A DNA stretch of 34,630 nucleotides from an uncultured Bacillota bacterium (GCA_937967955.1 CALBUB010000084.1:1-34630), one strand, 5' to 3'. Counted from the stretch's first letter, positions 15,276-24,337 are shown. Translations and numbers: made by a program. The notes: generated from the letters alone by a model not told the origin.

Positions 15276-17708
15276 ATGGCTATGTTTGGTAGATTTACAG
15301 AAAGAGCTCAGAAGGCCATATTGCTTGCACAGGAAGAAGCTAAAAGATTGAAACACAATTATGTTGGAACAGAGCATATACTATTAGGTCTTTTAGCAGA
15401 AGCGGAAGGAATAGCTGCTAAAGTATTAAATCAGGCAGGAGTTAATTTAGACAAGGCTAGGAATGAAGTTGTAAGAATTGTAGGAGAAGGAAATTTTGAA
15501 GTAGATATAATGGGTTTTACTCCTAGGACTAAGAGAATATTTGAATTAAGCTTTTTACAGGCAAGAAATCTAGGACACAATTATGTTGGTACAGAACATA
15601 TATTGTTAGGCTTATTAGAAGAAAATGAAGGTGTTGCTTTAGCAGTATTAAACAACTTAGGGGTAGATATATCTAGGCTAAGGGAAAATATTTTGAAGAT
15701 ATTGACTGACCATCAATCTAAACAGACCTTTACCCAAAAAAGTAGAGGGGGTTCTACTCCTAATCTAGATAAATATGGAAGAGATTTAACAAAACTAGCC
15801 GTAGATGGAAAAATAGACCCAGTTATTGGAAGGAAGAAGGAAATTGAAAGGGTAATCCAAATATTAAGCAGAAGAACAAAGAACAATCCTGTACTGATTG
15901 GAGAACCTGGAGTAGGCAAAACAGCCATTGCTGAAGGCTTAGCCCAAAAAATTGTAGAAGGGGAAGTACCAGAAATAATAAAAGATAAGAGAATAGTCAC
16001 ATTAGATTTACCAGGAATGATTGCTGGCTCTAAATATAGAGGAGAATTTGAAGAAAGATTAAAATCAACATTAACAGAGTTAAGGGAAAATGGGGATATT
16101 ATACTATTTATAGATGAGCTTCATACTATTGTGGGGGCTGGAGCAGCAGAAGGTGCTATAGATGCTTCTAATATATTAAAGCCAATTTTAGCTAGGGGCG
16201 AAATCCAAGTAATAGGAGCAACAACTATTGACGAGTATAGAAAATATATAGAAAAGGATGCAGCTTTAGAAAGAAGATTCCAGCCTGTAATGGTAGAAGA
16301 GCCTACTGTAGAGGATACTATTAAGATTTTAGAAGGCTTGAGGGATAAATATGAAGCCCATCATGGAATTAAGATTTCTGATGAGGCTCTTAAGGCAGCG
16401 GCAGAACTATCACATAGGTATATTACTGATAGGTTCCTACCTGATAAGGCTATAGACTTAATAGACGAAGCTTCTTCCATGGTAAAAATAAATTCCTATG
16501 TGGCCCCTGATGGACTAAAGGATTTAGAAGAAAAGTTGGAGGAGCTATTACAAGAAAAAGAAGAAGCTATAAACACCCAAAACTTTGAAAAGGCAGCCCA
16601 AATAAGGGATAAAGAAAAGCAAATAAGAAAGCAATTAGAAGAAGAAAAGACCAGATGGCAAACAGAAAAGCAAAATTCCAATCTAGTTTTAAGGTATGAC
16701 GATGTAGCAAAAGTTGTATCCGATTGGACTGGAATTCCTGTAAGTAGAATGACTGTGGAAGAAAGCGAAAAACTACTAAATCTAGAAGAAGAGCTCCATA
16801 AGAAGGTGGTAGGACAAGAACAAGCTGTAAAGGCAGTATCTAGTGCCATTAGAAGGGCAAGAGTAGGCTTAAAAAATCCAGATAAACCAGTTGGTACATT
16901 CATATTTGTAGGCCCTACTGGGGTAGGAAAAACATATCTAGCTAAGACTTTAGCAGAAATCCTATTTGGTGATGAAAATGCAATGATAAGGATTGACATG
17001 AGCGAATATATGGAAAAACATTCAGTATCTAAACTTATTGGTTCACCTCCAGGCTATGTAGGCTATGATGAAGGGGGCCAATTAACAGAAGCAGTAAGGA
17101 GAAGACCATATTCTGTAGTACTATTTGACGAAATTGAGAAGGCTCACCCAGATGTGTTTAATGTTATGTTACAAATACTTGATGATGGAAGATTGACAGA
17201 TTCAAAGGGCCGTACAGTTAGCTTTAAAAATACAATAATTATCATGTCTTCAAATGTAGGAGCTACAACCATTAAGAAGCAAAATGTATTAGGTTTCACA
17301 TCTAAAGAAGATGAACAAAAAGAAGAATATGAAAGAATGAAAGAAACTATAATGGAGGAGCTAAAGAAGACCTTCAGGCCAGAATTCTTAAACAGGATAG
17401 ATGAGGTAATAGTATTCCATTCATTGAAGGAAGAAGATGTAAAGAAAATAGTAACCATAATGATTAGGGATCTAGAAGAGAGAATGAAGGAATTAGATGT
17501 AAATATTAAGGTTACTGAAAACACTATAAATGAAATAAGCAAACAGGGTTTTGATCCAGTATATGGAGCAAGGCCTCTTGAAAGAACTATTACCAGGATG
17601 ATAGAGGACCAGCTGGCAGAGGAGATACTAAAAGGTAATCTATCAAAGAATGATAATATAATTATAGATTTTAGGGATAATAAGCTAGTATTTGAAAAGA
17701 AAAACTAA
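15276..17708 (+). CDS. clpC: ATP-dependent Clp protease ATP-binding subunit ClpC
   Basis: This 810-residue Hsp100 unfoldase feeds arginine-phosphorylated and adaptor-bound proteins to ClpP. Domains in order are: two N-terminal Clp repeats, each with HNYVGTEHILLGLL (about 27-40 and 101-114); the first AAA+ module with Walker A GEPGVGKT (199-206) and Walker B ILFIDE; a UVR-containing middle region (about 405-435); and the second AAA+ module with Walker A GPTGVGKT (526-533) and Walker B VVLFDE (594-599). The N-domain, which in relatives binds phosphoarginine, is intact. The start is ATG 15276 with GGAGGG 5 bases before. It is the last gene of the CtsR operon, and a hairpin follows. Confidence 0.96.
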   Translation: MAMFGRFTERAQKAILLAQEEAKRLKHNYVGTEHILLGLLAEAEGIAAKVLNQAGVNLDKARNEVVRIVGEGNFEVDIMGFTPRTKRIFELSFLQARNLGHNYVGTEHILLGLLEENEGVALAVLNNLGVDISRLRENILKILTDHQSKQTFTQKSRGGSTPNLDKYGRDLTKLAVDGKIDPVIGRKKEIERVIQILSRRTKNNPVLIGEPGVGKTAIAEGLAQKIVEGEVPEIIKDKRIVTLDLPGMIAGSKYRGEFEERLKSTLTELRENGDIILFIDELHTIVGAGAAEGAIDASNILKPILARGEIQVIGATTIDEYRKYIEKDAALERRFQPVMVEEPTVEDTIKILEGLRDKYEAHHGIKISDEALKAAAELSHRYITDRFLPDKAIDLIDEASSMVKINSYVAPDGLKDLEEKLEELLQEKEEAINTQNFEKAAQIRDKEKQIRKQLEEEKTRWQTEKQNSNLVLRYDDVAKVVSDWTGIPVSRMTVEESEKLLNLEEELHKKVVGQEQAVKAVSSAIRRARVGLKNPDKPVGTFIFVGPTGVGKTYLAKTLAEILFGDENAMIRIDMSEYMEKHSVSKLIGSPPGYVGYDEGGQLTEAVRRRPYSVVLFDEIEKAHPDVFNVMLQILDDGRLTDSKGRTVSFKNTIIIMSSNVGATTIKKQNVLGFTSKEDEQKEEYERMKETIMEELKKTFRPEFLNRIDEVIVFHSLKEEDVKKIVTIMIRDLEERMKELDVNIKVTENTINEISKQGFDPVYGARPLERTITRMIEDQLAEEILKGNLSKNDNIIIDFRDNKLVFEKKN

Positions 17709-17713
17709 TTTTA

Positions 17714-17745
17714 AAAGGTCGTAGATTAATGTCTGCGACCTTTCT
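17714..17745 (+). terminator. probable terminator after clpC
   Basis: AAAGGTCG (17714-17721) pairs with CGACCTTT (17736-17743), extended by inner pairs. The T-tract is short, so some read-through into radA is likely. Confidence 0.6.
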
Positions 17746-17746
17746 A

Positions 17747-17757
17747 TATGCTATAAT
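17747..17757 (+). promoter_or_regulatory. extended -10 promoter of radA
   Basis: TATGCTATAAT matches an extended -10 element (TGN-TATAAT), 28 bases before the radA start. There is no good -35 box. Confidence 0.55.
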
Positions 17758-17784
17758 AGTAAAAAAACTAATAGAGGAGGAAAA

Positions 17785-19155
17785 ATGAAGAAAAAAACAG
17801 TTTACAAATGTACTAACTGTGGCTATGAAGCAATAAAGTGGTCTGGAGTTTGCCAACAATGTGGAATGTGGAATAGTATGGAGGAAGTAGAAATAGATAC
17901 TAAAAAGAAAGCAACTGTCAGTAAAGGGAAAAGGGCAACTCCTATTAGATTATCTGAAATAAATGTAGATACTAGCCAGAGAATTGTAACCAGTATAGAT
18001 GAATTTAACAGAGTATTAGGTGGAGGCATAGTTAAGGATTCAGTAACCATATTAAGTGCACGACCTGGGGCTGGTAAATCTACATTGCTACTTCAAATCT
18101 CTAATGATGTAGCCAAAAAAGGCTATAAGGTTTTATATGCATCAGGAGAGGAAAGTGAATCCCAGATAAGAAACAGATCCCATAGAATACTTGCTGATAT
18201 ACCAGATAATATATGGATTTTATCTGACATAAGCATGAATAATGTTTTAAAATCAATAGAGGTTATCGATCCTGATTTAATAATAATAGATAGTATACAG
18301 ACCTTTGTATTAGAGGAATTAGACTCTAGAGCAGGTTCTCCCACCCAAACTATAGAATGTGCCAGTGCCTTGGTAGATGTAGCCAAGGACAAAAATAGGC
18401 CTAGAGCTATAATAATGGTGGGACATATGACTAAAGCTGATGAGATGGCTGGCCTTCGAACTTTGGAGCATTTGGTAGATACAGTTATATATTTGGAAGG
18501 TGAAAGTGATGAACAATTAAGGACTTTAATTTCCACTAAAAATAGATTTGGAAGGACTGGAGAAATTGGTCTGTTTTCCATGGAGGAGGAAGGGCTGTTT
18601 CCTATAGATAATCCTTCTGAATACTTTACCACCAAAAGAGATGCAGGTGAATTAGTCCCTGGTACTGCCTTATCCGTTATGAAAGAAGGTTCAAGGCAGC
18701 TAATAATAGAAGTAGAGAGTCTTGTATCCCAATCCTATACCCCATATCCATCCAGAATTGGAGAATGTTTAAGAAAGGACCAATTAAATACATTAATATC
18801 CATATTAGAACAGAGAGGTGGAATTAACCTTTATGATAAAAATGTAGTAATCAAAGTGACGGGAGGCTTAAGATTAAGAGAACAAGCTGCCAATTTAGCA
18901 GTGATTATGAGTATAGCTTCTTCCGTATTCAAAAAAGGTATTCGTGGAGATACTGCTTTTATTGCAGATGTAGGCCTTACTGGAGAATTAAAAAAGGTAC
19001 CTTCTATGGATACGCGAATTAAAGAATTAGATAGGATGGCTTTTAAAAAGGTTATAATTCCAAAATACAGTTTAAAACAAAAACTAGAATTAAATAATAT
19101 CGAAATAGTAGAGTTTAGATATCTATATGAAGTCATAGAATATATATTTTCATAA
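17785..19155 (+). CDS. radA: DNA repair protein RadA (Sms)
   Basis: This 456-residue RecA-like ATPase acts in branch migration and processing of recombination intermediates. It has an N-terminal zinc finger with Cys9, Cys12, Cys23 and Cys26, Walker A in SARPGAGKST (91-100), the RadA-specific motif TKNRFGRTGE, and a C-terminal Lon-like domain (IADVGLTGELKKV). Family length is normal. ATG 17785 is preceded by GAGGAGG. disA follows 73 bases later; the radA-disA pairing is common in Firmicutes and links DNA-repair status to c-di-AMP synthesis. Confidence 0.94.
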   Translation: MKKKTVYKCTNCGYEAIKWSGVCQQCGMWNSMEEVEIDTKKKATVSKGKRATPIRLSEINVDTSQRIVTSIDEFNRVLGGGIVKDSVTILSARPGAGKSTLLLQISNDVAKKGYKVLYASGEESESQIRNRSHRILADIPDNIWILSDISMNNVLKSIEVIDPDLIIIDSIQTFVLEELDSRAGSPTQTIECASALVDVAKDKNRPRAIIMVGHMTKADEMAGLRTLEHLVDTVIYLEGESDEQLRTLISTKNRFGRTGEIGLFSMEEEGLFPIDNPSEYFTTKRDAGELVPGTALSVMKEGSRQLIIEVESLVSQSYTPYPSRIGECLRKDQLNTLISILEQRGGINLYDKNVVIKVTGGLRLREQAANLAVIMSIASSVFKKGIRGDTAFIADVGLTGELKKVPSMDTRIKELDRMAFKKVIIPKYSLKQKLELNNIEIVEFRYLYEVIEYIFS

Positions 19156-19228
19156 TAGCTGACAAATTAAGAATTGAATCCATACTTATTCCACATAATA
19201 CTTAACAAAATAGTATGGAGGATATTAT

Positions 19229-20266
19229 ATGGCTTCGGAATTATGTGATATTTTAAAACTAGTAGCTCCAGGAACCCCATTAAGGGAAGGCCTTGATAAT
19301 ATACTGAATGCTAAAAGAGGAGCATTAATAGTTGTAGGAAATAAAAAAGAGATTTTAGATATAGCCCAGGGTGGCTTTTATATAAATTGTGAATATACCC
19401 CCTCTAACCTTTATGAACTTAGCAAAATGGATGGGGCAATAATATTAAGTAGTGATTTAAAAAAAATACTCTATGCTAATGTGAAACTTTATCCCTGTCC
19501 ACGGATTAAATCTAAAGAAACAGGAACACGCCATAAAACGGCAGAGCAAGTAGCAAAGCAGACGGCTACTTTGGTAATTGCCATATCTGAAAGAAGGCAT
19601 ATTATCACCCTATACAAGTCTAATTTTAAATATATATTAAAGGATATAAACGAAATAATAAATAAGACCAGCCAGGCTGTAAAGACCCTTGAAAAATATA
19701 AAGATATATTGGATAAAGCCATTGAAAAGCTAACCTATCTAGAGTTAAAGTCTGCCGTTACTTTGTATGATGTAGCCTATGTAATACAAAGGATGGAAAT
19801 GGTATGGAGAATAGTAAATGAAATAAACCTTTATATTGCCGAGTTAGGAACAGAAGGAAGACTTTTTAATTTGCAGGTAATGGAGTCAATAAAAGGTCTT
19901 CAAGAAGAGAGAATAAACATTTTTAAGGATTATGTAAATATAGAAAAAAGGAAGCATCAGGAAGCTCTAAAGGAGATTAGTCAATTTAAATTAGAGGACT
20001 TGCTTGATTTAGAACTTATTATAAAACTATTAGGTTATGAAACTACAGCCTCCTTAGAGTTAAAAATAATACCTAGAGGCTATAGAATATTAGGCAAAAT
20101 ATCCAATATGCCTAATAGTGTTATTGAGAATATAGTATCAACTTTTAATAACTTTAACAACATAATTAAAGCTTCCAGCAAGGATTTAGAAGAAGTCCAT
20201 GGAGTTGGTAAGATAAGAGCAAATAGAGTATTGGAGAAGCTAGAAGAACTACAAAGAAAATTTTAA
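19229..20266 (+). CDS. disA: DNA integrity scanning diadenylate cyclase DisA
   Basis: This 345-residue enzyme makes c-di-AMP from two ATP while scanning DNA. The N-terminal DAC domain shows the DGA motif (68-70) and the second motif GTRHKTAEQ (RHK at 101-103), where most DisA proteins have RHR. A helical middle region follows, and a C-terminal helix-hairpin-helix motif EVHGVGKIRANRV would contact branched DNA. The start is ATG 19229 after GGAGG. The overall architecture is complete, so activity is likely despite the Arg-to-Lys change. No clear promoter is seen in 19156-19228; transcription from radA is plausible. Confidence 0.93.
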   Translation: MASELCDILKLVAPGTPLREGLDNILNAKRGALIVVGNKKEILDIAQGGFYINCEYTPSNLYELSKMDGAIILSSDLKKILYANVKLYPCPRIKSKETGTRHKTAEQVAKQTATLVIAISERRHIITLYKSNFKYILKDINEIINKTSQAVKTLEKYKDILDKAIEKLTYLELKSAVTLYDVAYVIQRMEMVWRIVNEINLYIAELGTEGRLFNLQVMESIKGLQEERINIFKDYVNIEKRKHQEALKEISQFKLEDLLDLELIIKLLGYETTASLELKIIPRGYRILGKISNMPNSVIENIVSTFNNFNNIIKASSKDLEEVHGVGKIRANRVLEKLEELQRKF

Positions 20267-20291
20267 AAGAGGCTAAAATATAGCCTCTTTT
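20266..20291. terminator. bidirectional terminator between disA and the small minus-strand gene
   Basis: AAAGAGGCTA (20266-20275) pairs with TAGCCTCTTT (20281-20290), loop AAATA, followed by more T. It serves the convergent genes. Confidence 0.85.
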
Positions 20292-20714
20292 TTATTTGAG
20301 ACTGAAAATTCCTAAGGTTTTAATATGATTGTATTCCTTCATAAAAGCATCAGATAAGTCTATATTTAGCACATTACAAAGTGATGCTAGATAAAATAAG
20401 GTAGTACCTATTTCTTCTTCTATAATTTCTTTACAAGTAGGACATAATTGCCCTTTAATATGGCTTTTCATACTATCTTTTATTTCCATTAAAGAATCTT
20501 TATCGTAGTTTTGTTTAGTTGCATGAATCTCAATACAGCCACAGGAAGTAACAGATTTAGCTACAGCTCTGTTAATCCTATTTGTATATTCATTTAATTT
20601 TGTAGTTATATCTAATATGCTTTTATGCCTTATAAGTACGTTATCCACTTGTTTTTGAAAATCTTTACAGCTTAAACCATTTTGAATTCTTAATGAATTT
20701 GAATTTATGTCCAT
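20292..20714 (-). CDS. small conserved hypothetical, MazG-like C-terminus
   Basis: A 140-residue, mostly helical soluble protein without signal peptide or membrane helix. Notable features are SCGCIEI near residue 57, CPTCKEII near residue 97, and a C-terminal helix pair EEEIGTTLFYLASLCNVLNI. The last stretch resembles the helices of MazG-type nucleotide pyrophosphohydrolases (EELGDVLFYLA...), but the metal-binding Asp position is Thr here, so hydrolase activity is doubtful. The four cysteines could bind a metal. The gene is real: it has an AGGGGTGG site, a strong minus-strand promoter and a terminator. I recognise it only as a clostridial conserved protein of unknown function. Confidence 0.75.
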   Translation of the reverse strand: MDINSNSLRIQNGLSCKDFQKQVDNVLIRHKSILDITTKLNEYTNRINRAVAKSVTSCGCIEIHATKQNYDKDSLMEIKDSMKSHIKGQLCPTCKEIIEEEIGTTLFYLASLCNVLNIDLSDAFMKEYNHIKTLGIFSLK

Positions 20715-20752
20715 ATAGCCACCCCTGTAAATACATAATTTATTATGCTTTT

Positions 20753-20782
20753 ATTATACAGACTGAGACAAGCAGTTGTCAA
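20753..20782 (-). promoter_or_regulatory. promoter of the small minus-strand gene
   Basis: On the minus strand: TTGACA (plus coordinates 20777-20782), an 18-base spacer and a perfect TATAAT (20753-20758), about 40 bases before the start codon. It is divergent from the CarD promoter. Confidence 0.75.
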
Positions 20783-20825
20783 ATATTTCTGATAGTATTA
20801 TTTATTTTAATATTGAAAGAAATAG

Positions 20826-20855
20826 TTGACAATATAATTAGGTCTATGATAAAAT
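20826..20855 (+). promoter_or_regulatory. promoter of the CarD-family gene
   Basis: A perfect TTGACA (20826-20831), an 18-base spacer and TAAAAT (20850-20855). Downstream AT-rich boxes (TATAAT at 20885) lack a -35. Confidence 0.6.
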
Positions 20856-20928
20856 AATAACTTTACATTTTTTGCACTATATAGTATAATATAAAATATG
20901 AAAGATATAGTATATAGGAGGTTTTTAC

Positions 20929-21411
20929 ATGTTTAATATTGGAGATAAGATAGTATATCCTATGCATGGTGCAGGTATAATAGAAAGTATAGAGGAAAAG
21001 GAGATACTTGGCAAAAAAAGAAAGTATTATATAATGAAAATGCCTATAGGTGATATGAATGTAATGATACCAGTTGATAAGATAGAGGAAATTGGGGTTA
21101 GAGAAATAATTAGCAGTGAAGAAATTGATAAAGTAATAAATATTTTAAAGGGAGAACAAACTAACATGCCTCAAAATTGGAATAGAAGGTATAGGGCAAA
21201 TATGGAAAAAATTAAATCTGGAGATATATTTGAAATAGCTGCTGTGGTTAGGAATTTGATGTTAAGGGATGCAGAAAAATCTCTATCTACAGGAGAAAGA
21301 AAGATGCTAAACAGTGCTAAGCAAATTCTAATAAGTGAAATTGTATTGGCTACTGATTATAGCCAAGAGGAAACAGAAAAGCTAATTGATGAGGCTGTTA
21401 ATTGCGTATAA
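20929..21411 (+). CDS. CarD-family transcriptional regulator
   Basis: A 160-residue protein with an N-terminal CarD/TRCF-type RNA polymerase-interacting domain (about 1-60: FNIGDKIVYPMHGAGIIESI) and a helical C-terminal domain (about 70-160). CarD proteins bind the RNA polymerase beta subunit and stabilise or modulate open promoter complexes; in Firmicutes the target genes are mostly undefined. Length and domain order are normal. The start is ATG 20929 after AGGAGG. It has its own promoter; yacL follows 82 bases later with a possible promoter of its own. Confidence 0.88.
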   Translation: MFNIGDKIVYPMHGAGIIESIEEKEILGKKRKYYIMKMPIGDMNVMIPVDKIEEIGVREIISSEEIDKVINILKGEQTNMPQNWNRRYRANMEKIKSGDIFEIAAVVRNLMLRDAEKSLSTGERKMLNSAKQILISEIVLATDYSQEETEKLIDEAVNCV

Positions 21412-21421
21412 TAAATAACTA

Positions 21422-21450
21422 TTGAAATCTGTATTATGTTGTGTTATATA
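21422..21450 (+). promoter_or_regulatory. possible promoter of yacL
   Basis: TTGAAA (21422-21427), a 17-base spacer and TATATA (21445-21450), 44 bases before the start. Confidence 0.4.
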
Positions 21451-21493
21451 TTTTGATTAAACTGGTAATAAATATAGTATGGGAGGTGAATAG

Positions 21494-22591
21494 ATGATAG
21501 ATAAGCTAATAAGAAGTGCTATAGTATTAGTAGGATTATTAATTGGCTATGGCATATCTTCTGGGCTGGAAGCATTAGGAATTATTTCTCTCTTTGAAAA
21601 TGGATGGATTAAGTTGTTTTTTTATGTAGGAGTAAGCTTACTCTTTGGAATAATATTCTTTTTATTATCTGCTAAAATAAGGGATAGAGGCAGGAGGATT
21701 ATTAAGTTTATTGAAGTAGAACTACAGGACGTTTCTATTTATGAGATATTTATTGGTACTATAGGTTTTATATTTGGCTTAATAATTGCGTATCTATTGA
21801 GCCAGCCCTTTTATAAGCTTGAGATACCCTATTTAAGCGTTGCTATATCAATAATTTTATATATTACGTTTGGTTATTTAGGAATTAAGATACCTCTTAA
21901 AAAGAAAGAGGATGTAATAAATTTATTTAGTAACTTAAGAAAGAATACATCCAAGGACAAGGGGAGCAAAAAATATAGTTCTTGCCCTAAAATACTGGAT
22001 ACTAGTGTAATAATTGATGGAAGAATAGCAGATATACTCAAAAGTGGCTTTGTTGAAGGGCCTTTAGTAATACCAGAATTTGTACTTGAAGAACTTCAAC
22101 ATATAGCCGACTCCTCAGATACACTAAAGCGAAATAGGGGAAGGCGTGGACTAGACATATTAAATAAAATCCAAAAAGAATTAAAAATTCCAGTAATAAT
22201 AGACGATAGGAAATTTAATGATATTAAAGAAGTAGACACAAAACTGTTAAAATTAGCACAAGCCATTAATGGAAAGATAATTACAAATGATTATAATTTA
22301 AACAAAGTAGCTGGAGTCCAAAATATAGAAGTATTAAATGTAAATGAGTTGGCAAATGCCGTTAAGCCTGTAGTATTGCCAGGAGAAGAAATGGTAGTAC
22401 AAGTAATAAAGGATGGTAAGGAATCTGGGCAAGGTTTAGCTTATTTAGATGACGGCACTATGATAGTTGTGGAAAGTGGTAAGAAGCATATTGGCGAAAC
22501 TATAGATGTGCTAGTTACAAGTGTTTTACAGACTTCAGCTGGTAGGATGATATTTGCAAAGCCAAAAACTTTAGTAGATAAGGCAATGTAA
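21494..22591 (+). CDS. yacL: membrane PIN/TRAM-domain protein YacL
   Basis: A 365-residue protein. Four predicted membrane helices (about 7-27, 38-60, 85-105 and 113-131) are followed by a PIN domain (about 168-280), with ILDTSVIIDGRIADI supplying the first acidic residues and IITNDYNLNKVA the last, then a TRAM RNA-binding domain (about 295-355). PIN domains are usually metal-dependent RNases, so a membrane-tethered RNase is the likely role; the substrate is unknown. The start is ATG 21494 after GGGAGGTG. It is often found near disA, ispD and ispF in Firmicutes, as here. Confidence 0.9.
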   Translation: MIDKLIRSAIVLVGLLIGYGISSGLEALGIISLFENGWIKLFFYVGVSLLFGIIFFLLSAKIRDRGRRIIKFIEVELQDVSIYEIFIGTIGFIFGLIIAYLLSQPFYKLEIPYLSVAISIILYITFGYLGIKIPLKKKEDVINLFSNLRKNTSKDKGSKKYSSCPKILDTSVIIDGRIADILKSGFVEGPLVIPEFVLEELQHIADSSDTLKRNRGRRGLDILNKIQKELKIPVIIDDRKFNDIKEVDTKLLKLAQAINGKIITNDYNLNKVAGVQNIEVLNVNELANAVKPVVLPGEEMVVQVIKDGKESGQGLAYLDDGTMIVVESGKKHIGETIDVLVTSVLQTSAGRMIFAKPKTLVDKAM

Positions 22592-22595
22592 TATA

Positions 22596-22636
22596 AAAAG
22601 CACTCCTTAGATATTCATAATCTAAGGAGTGCTTTT
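22596..22636. terminator. bidirectional terminator between yacL and proS
   Basis: A perfect 16-bp stem, 22596-22611 with 22621-22636 (arms begin AAAAGCACTCC and end GGAGTGCTTTT), has a 9-base loop. It suits the convergent genes. Confidence 0.9.
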
Positions 22637-22647
22637 ATTTATTGGAA

Positions 22648-24096
22648 TTAATATGCCTTAGCAATATAGACCATCTTAGTTGCTTTTTTACCACACATTG
22701 GGCAAACATCTCCAATTTGTTCTTGTTCAAAAGGTATACATCTTATAGTTGCCCCAGTATCTTCTTTCAATTTGTTTTCGCATTCATCATTTTCACACCA
22801 CATGGTTTTAATAAAGCCAGGATTTTCTTTAAATATCTTCTTGATTTCTTCATAATCTACTGTAGCGAATGTCTTTTTATTTCTATTTTCAAGGGCTAAT
22901 TTAAACATTGTGTTTTGTATATCTTCAAGAAGCTCTTCTATCTTTTCTTCTAAATTATCTAATGGGATTGGGAATTTTTCTAAAGTATCCCTTCTAACAG
23001 CTGTAACCTGATTGTTTTGAATATCTTTAGGCCCTATTTCTAATCTCAATGGTACTCCTTTCATTTCCCACTCATTAAACTTCCAACCTGCACTGTAGCC
23101 TTCCCTATCATCTAATTCTACTCTGAACTTATCTTCAAGAAGTTCCTTTAATTCATTAGCTTTATCTAGAACTCCTTCTTTATGAGTAGCAATTGGCACT
23201 ATAACCACTTGGATTGGAGCTACCCTTGGAGGTAATTTTAAACCTCTGTTATCTCCGTGAACCATTATTATGGCCCCTATTAATCTAGTAGAAATACCCC
23301 AGGAAGTACTCCAGCCATATTTTAGCTCTCCATCTTTATCTAAGTATTTGATATCAAACATCTTAGAGAAGTTTTGACCTAGATTATGGGATGTTCCAGC
23401 TTGCAGGGCCTTACCATCATGCATCATAGCTTCCATTGTATAAGTTACATCTGCACCAGCAAAGGTTTCTTGCTTGCTTTTGGCTCCTAATATTACAGGT
23501 ATAGCTAATTCATCTTCAGCAACTTGCCTATAAATTTCTAACATCTGTAATGTTTCTTTTTCTGCTTCTTCATATGTGGCATGTACAGTGTGGCCTTCTT
23601 GCCATAAAAATTCAGCAGTTCTTAAGAAGGGCCTTGTAGTCTTTTCCCATCTTACTACATTACACCATTGGTTGATAAGTACAGGTAAATCCCTATAGGA
23701 TTTAATCCATTTTGAATACATAGTACAAATAATAGTTTCGGAGGTAGGCCTTATTACCAATCTTTCTGTTAATTCTTCAGAACCTCCATGAGTTACCCAT
23801 AATACTTCAGGGGAAAAACCTTCAAAGTGTTCAGCTTCTTTTTTTAGAAAGCTTTCTGGGATAAGAAGGGGGAAATAAGCGTTTTTATGACCAGTCTTTT
23901 TGAATCGCCAATCAGTAACCCTTTGGATATTTTCCCAAATACTATAGCCATATGGTTTTATAACCATACAACCTCTTACAGGTGAGTAGTCCACCAAATC
24001 TGTTTTTAAAACCACGTCTGTATACCATCTGGAAAAGTCCTTTTCCATTGGTGTTATTTCTTTAACAAACTTTTGCTCGTCATTAGTATTGCCCAT
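22648..24096 (-). CDS. proS: prolyl-tRNA synthetase, archaeal/eukaryal type
   Basis: This 482-residue class II synthetase charges tRNA-Pro. The active-site elements are intact: proline-binding RPTSETII, motif 2 region NVVRWEKTTRPFLRTAEFLW, and motif 3 region SWGISTRLIGA. A C-terminal zinc-binding domain with four cysteines (WCENDEC and CPMCGKK region) and terminal Tyr identify the archaeal/eukaryal-like type, which has no INS editing domain between motifs 2 and 3. Start ATG (24096-24094) has GAGGTG 6 bases upstream; an in-frame GTG at 24105 overlaps that site. It lies opposite to its neighbours and has its own promoter and terminator. The second, defective ProRS-like gene at 25725 means this is presumably the essential ProRS. 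Confidence 0.94.
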   Translation of the reverse strand: MGNTNDEQKFVKEITPMEKDFSRWYTDVVLKTDLVDYSPVRGCMVIKPYGYSIWENIQRVTDWRFKKTGHKNAYFPLLIPESFLKKEAEHFEGFSPEVLWVTHGGSEELTERLVIRPTSETIICTMYSKWIKSYRDLPVLINQWCNVVRWEKTTRPFLRTAEFLWQEGHTVHATYEEAEKETLQMLEIYRQVAEDELAIPVILGAKSKQETFAGADVTYTMEAMMHDGKALQAGTSHNLGQNFSKMFDIKYLDKDGELKYGWSTSWGISTRLIGAIIMVHGDNRGLKLPPRVAPIQVVIVPIATHKEGVLDKANELKELLEDKFRVELDDREGYSAGWKFNEWEMKGVPLRLEIGPKDIQNNQVTAVRRDTLEKFPIPLDNLEEKIEELLEDIQNTMFKLALENRNKKTFATVDYEEIKKIFKENPGFIKTMWCENDECENKLKEDTGATIRCIPFEQEQIGDVCPMCGKKATKMVYIAKAY

Positions 24097-24164
24097 ATTG
24101 ATCACCTCATAGCAATTTGTATTTATATATTTCGTGAATATATTGCCTTAAAATATTAGATATT

Positions 24165-24193
24165 ATTATATACTATTACAAAAACAACGTCAA
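24165..24193 (-). promoter_or_regulatory. promoter of proS
   Basis: On the minus strand: TTGACG (plus 24188-24193), a 17-base spacer and a perfect TATAAT (24165-24170). The 5' untranslated region is about 60 bases; no T-box features are seen there. Confidence 0.75.
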
Positions 24194-24326
24194 TAATTAC
24201 TACTTAAATGGTTATAGCAATCCCTTATACTAGAGAAAAAGTTAAAATATGGATTTTATTTATTATGGTCTTTTTGACAAATAATATTTGTGATTTTGTT
24301 AATTTGTTTTTGCTGTTTCTATTAAC

Positions 24327-24337
24327 TATGCTATAAT
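24327..24337 (+). promoter_or_regulatory. extended -10 promoter of ispD
   Basis: TATGCTATAAT is an extended -10 element identical to the one before radA. TTGCTG (24310-24315) could be a -35 with a 16-base spacer. It lies 20 bases before the ispD start. Confidence 0.6.

Noticed and set aside
19154..19169. Stretch resembling the ileS -35 region (7366-7380), suggesting a repeat or shared promoter upstream of disA
   Set aside because: Only about 15 AT-rich bases agree, with one indel, and no -10 box follows at the right distance before disA.
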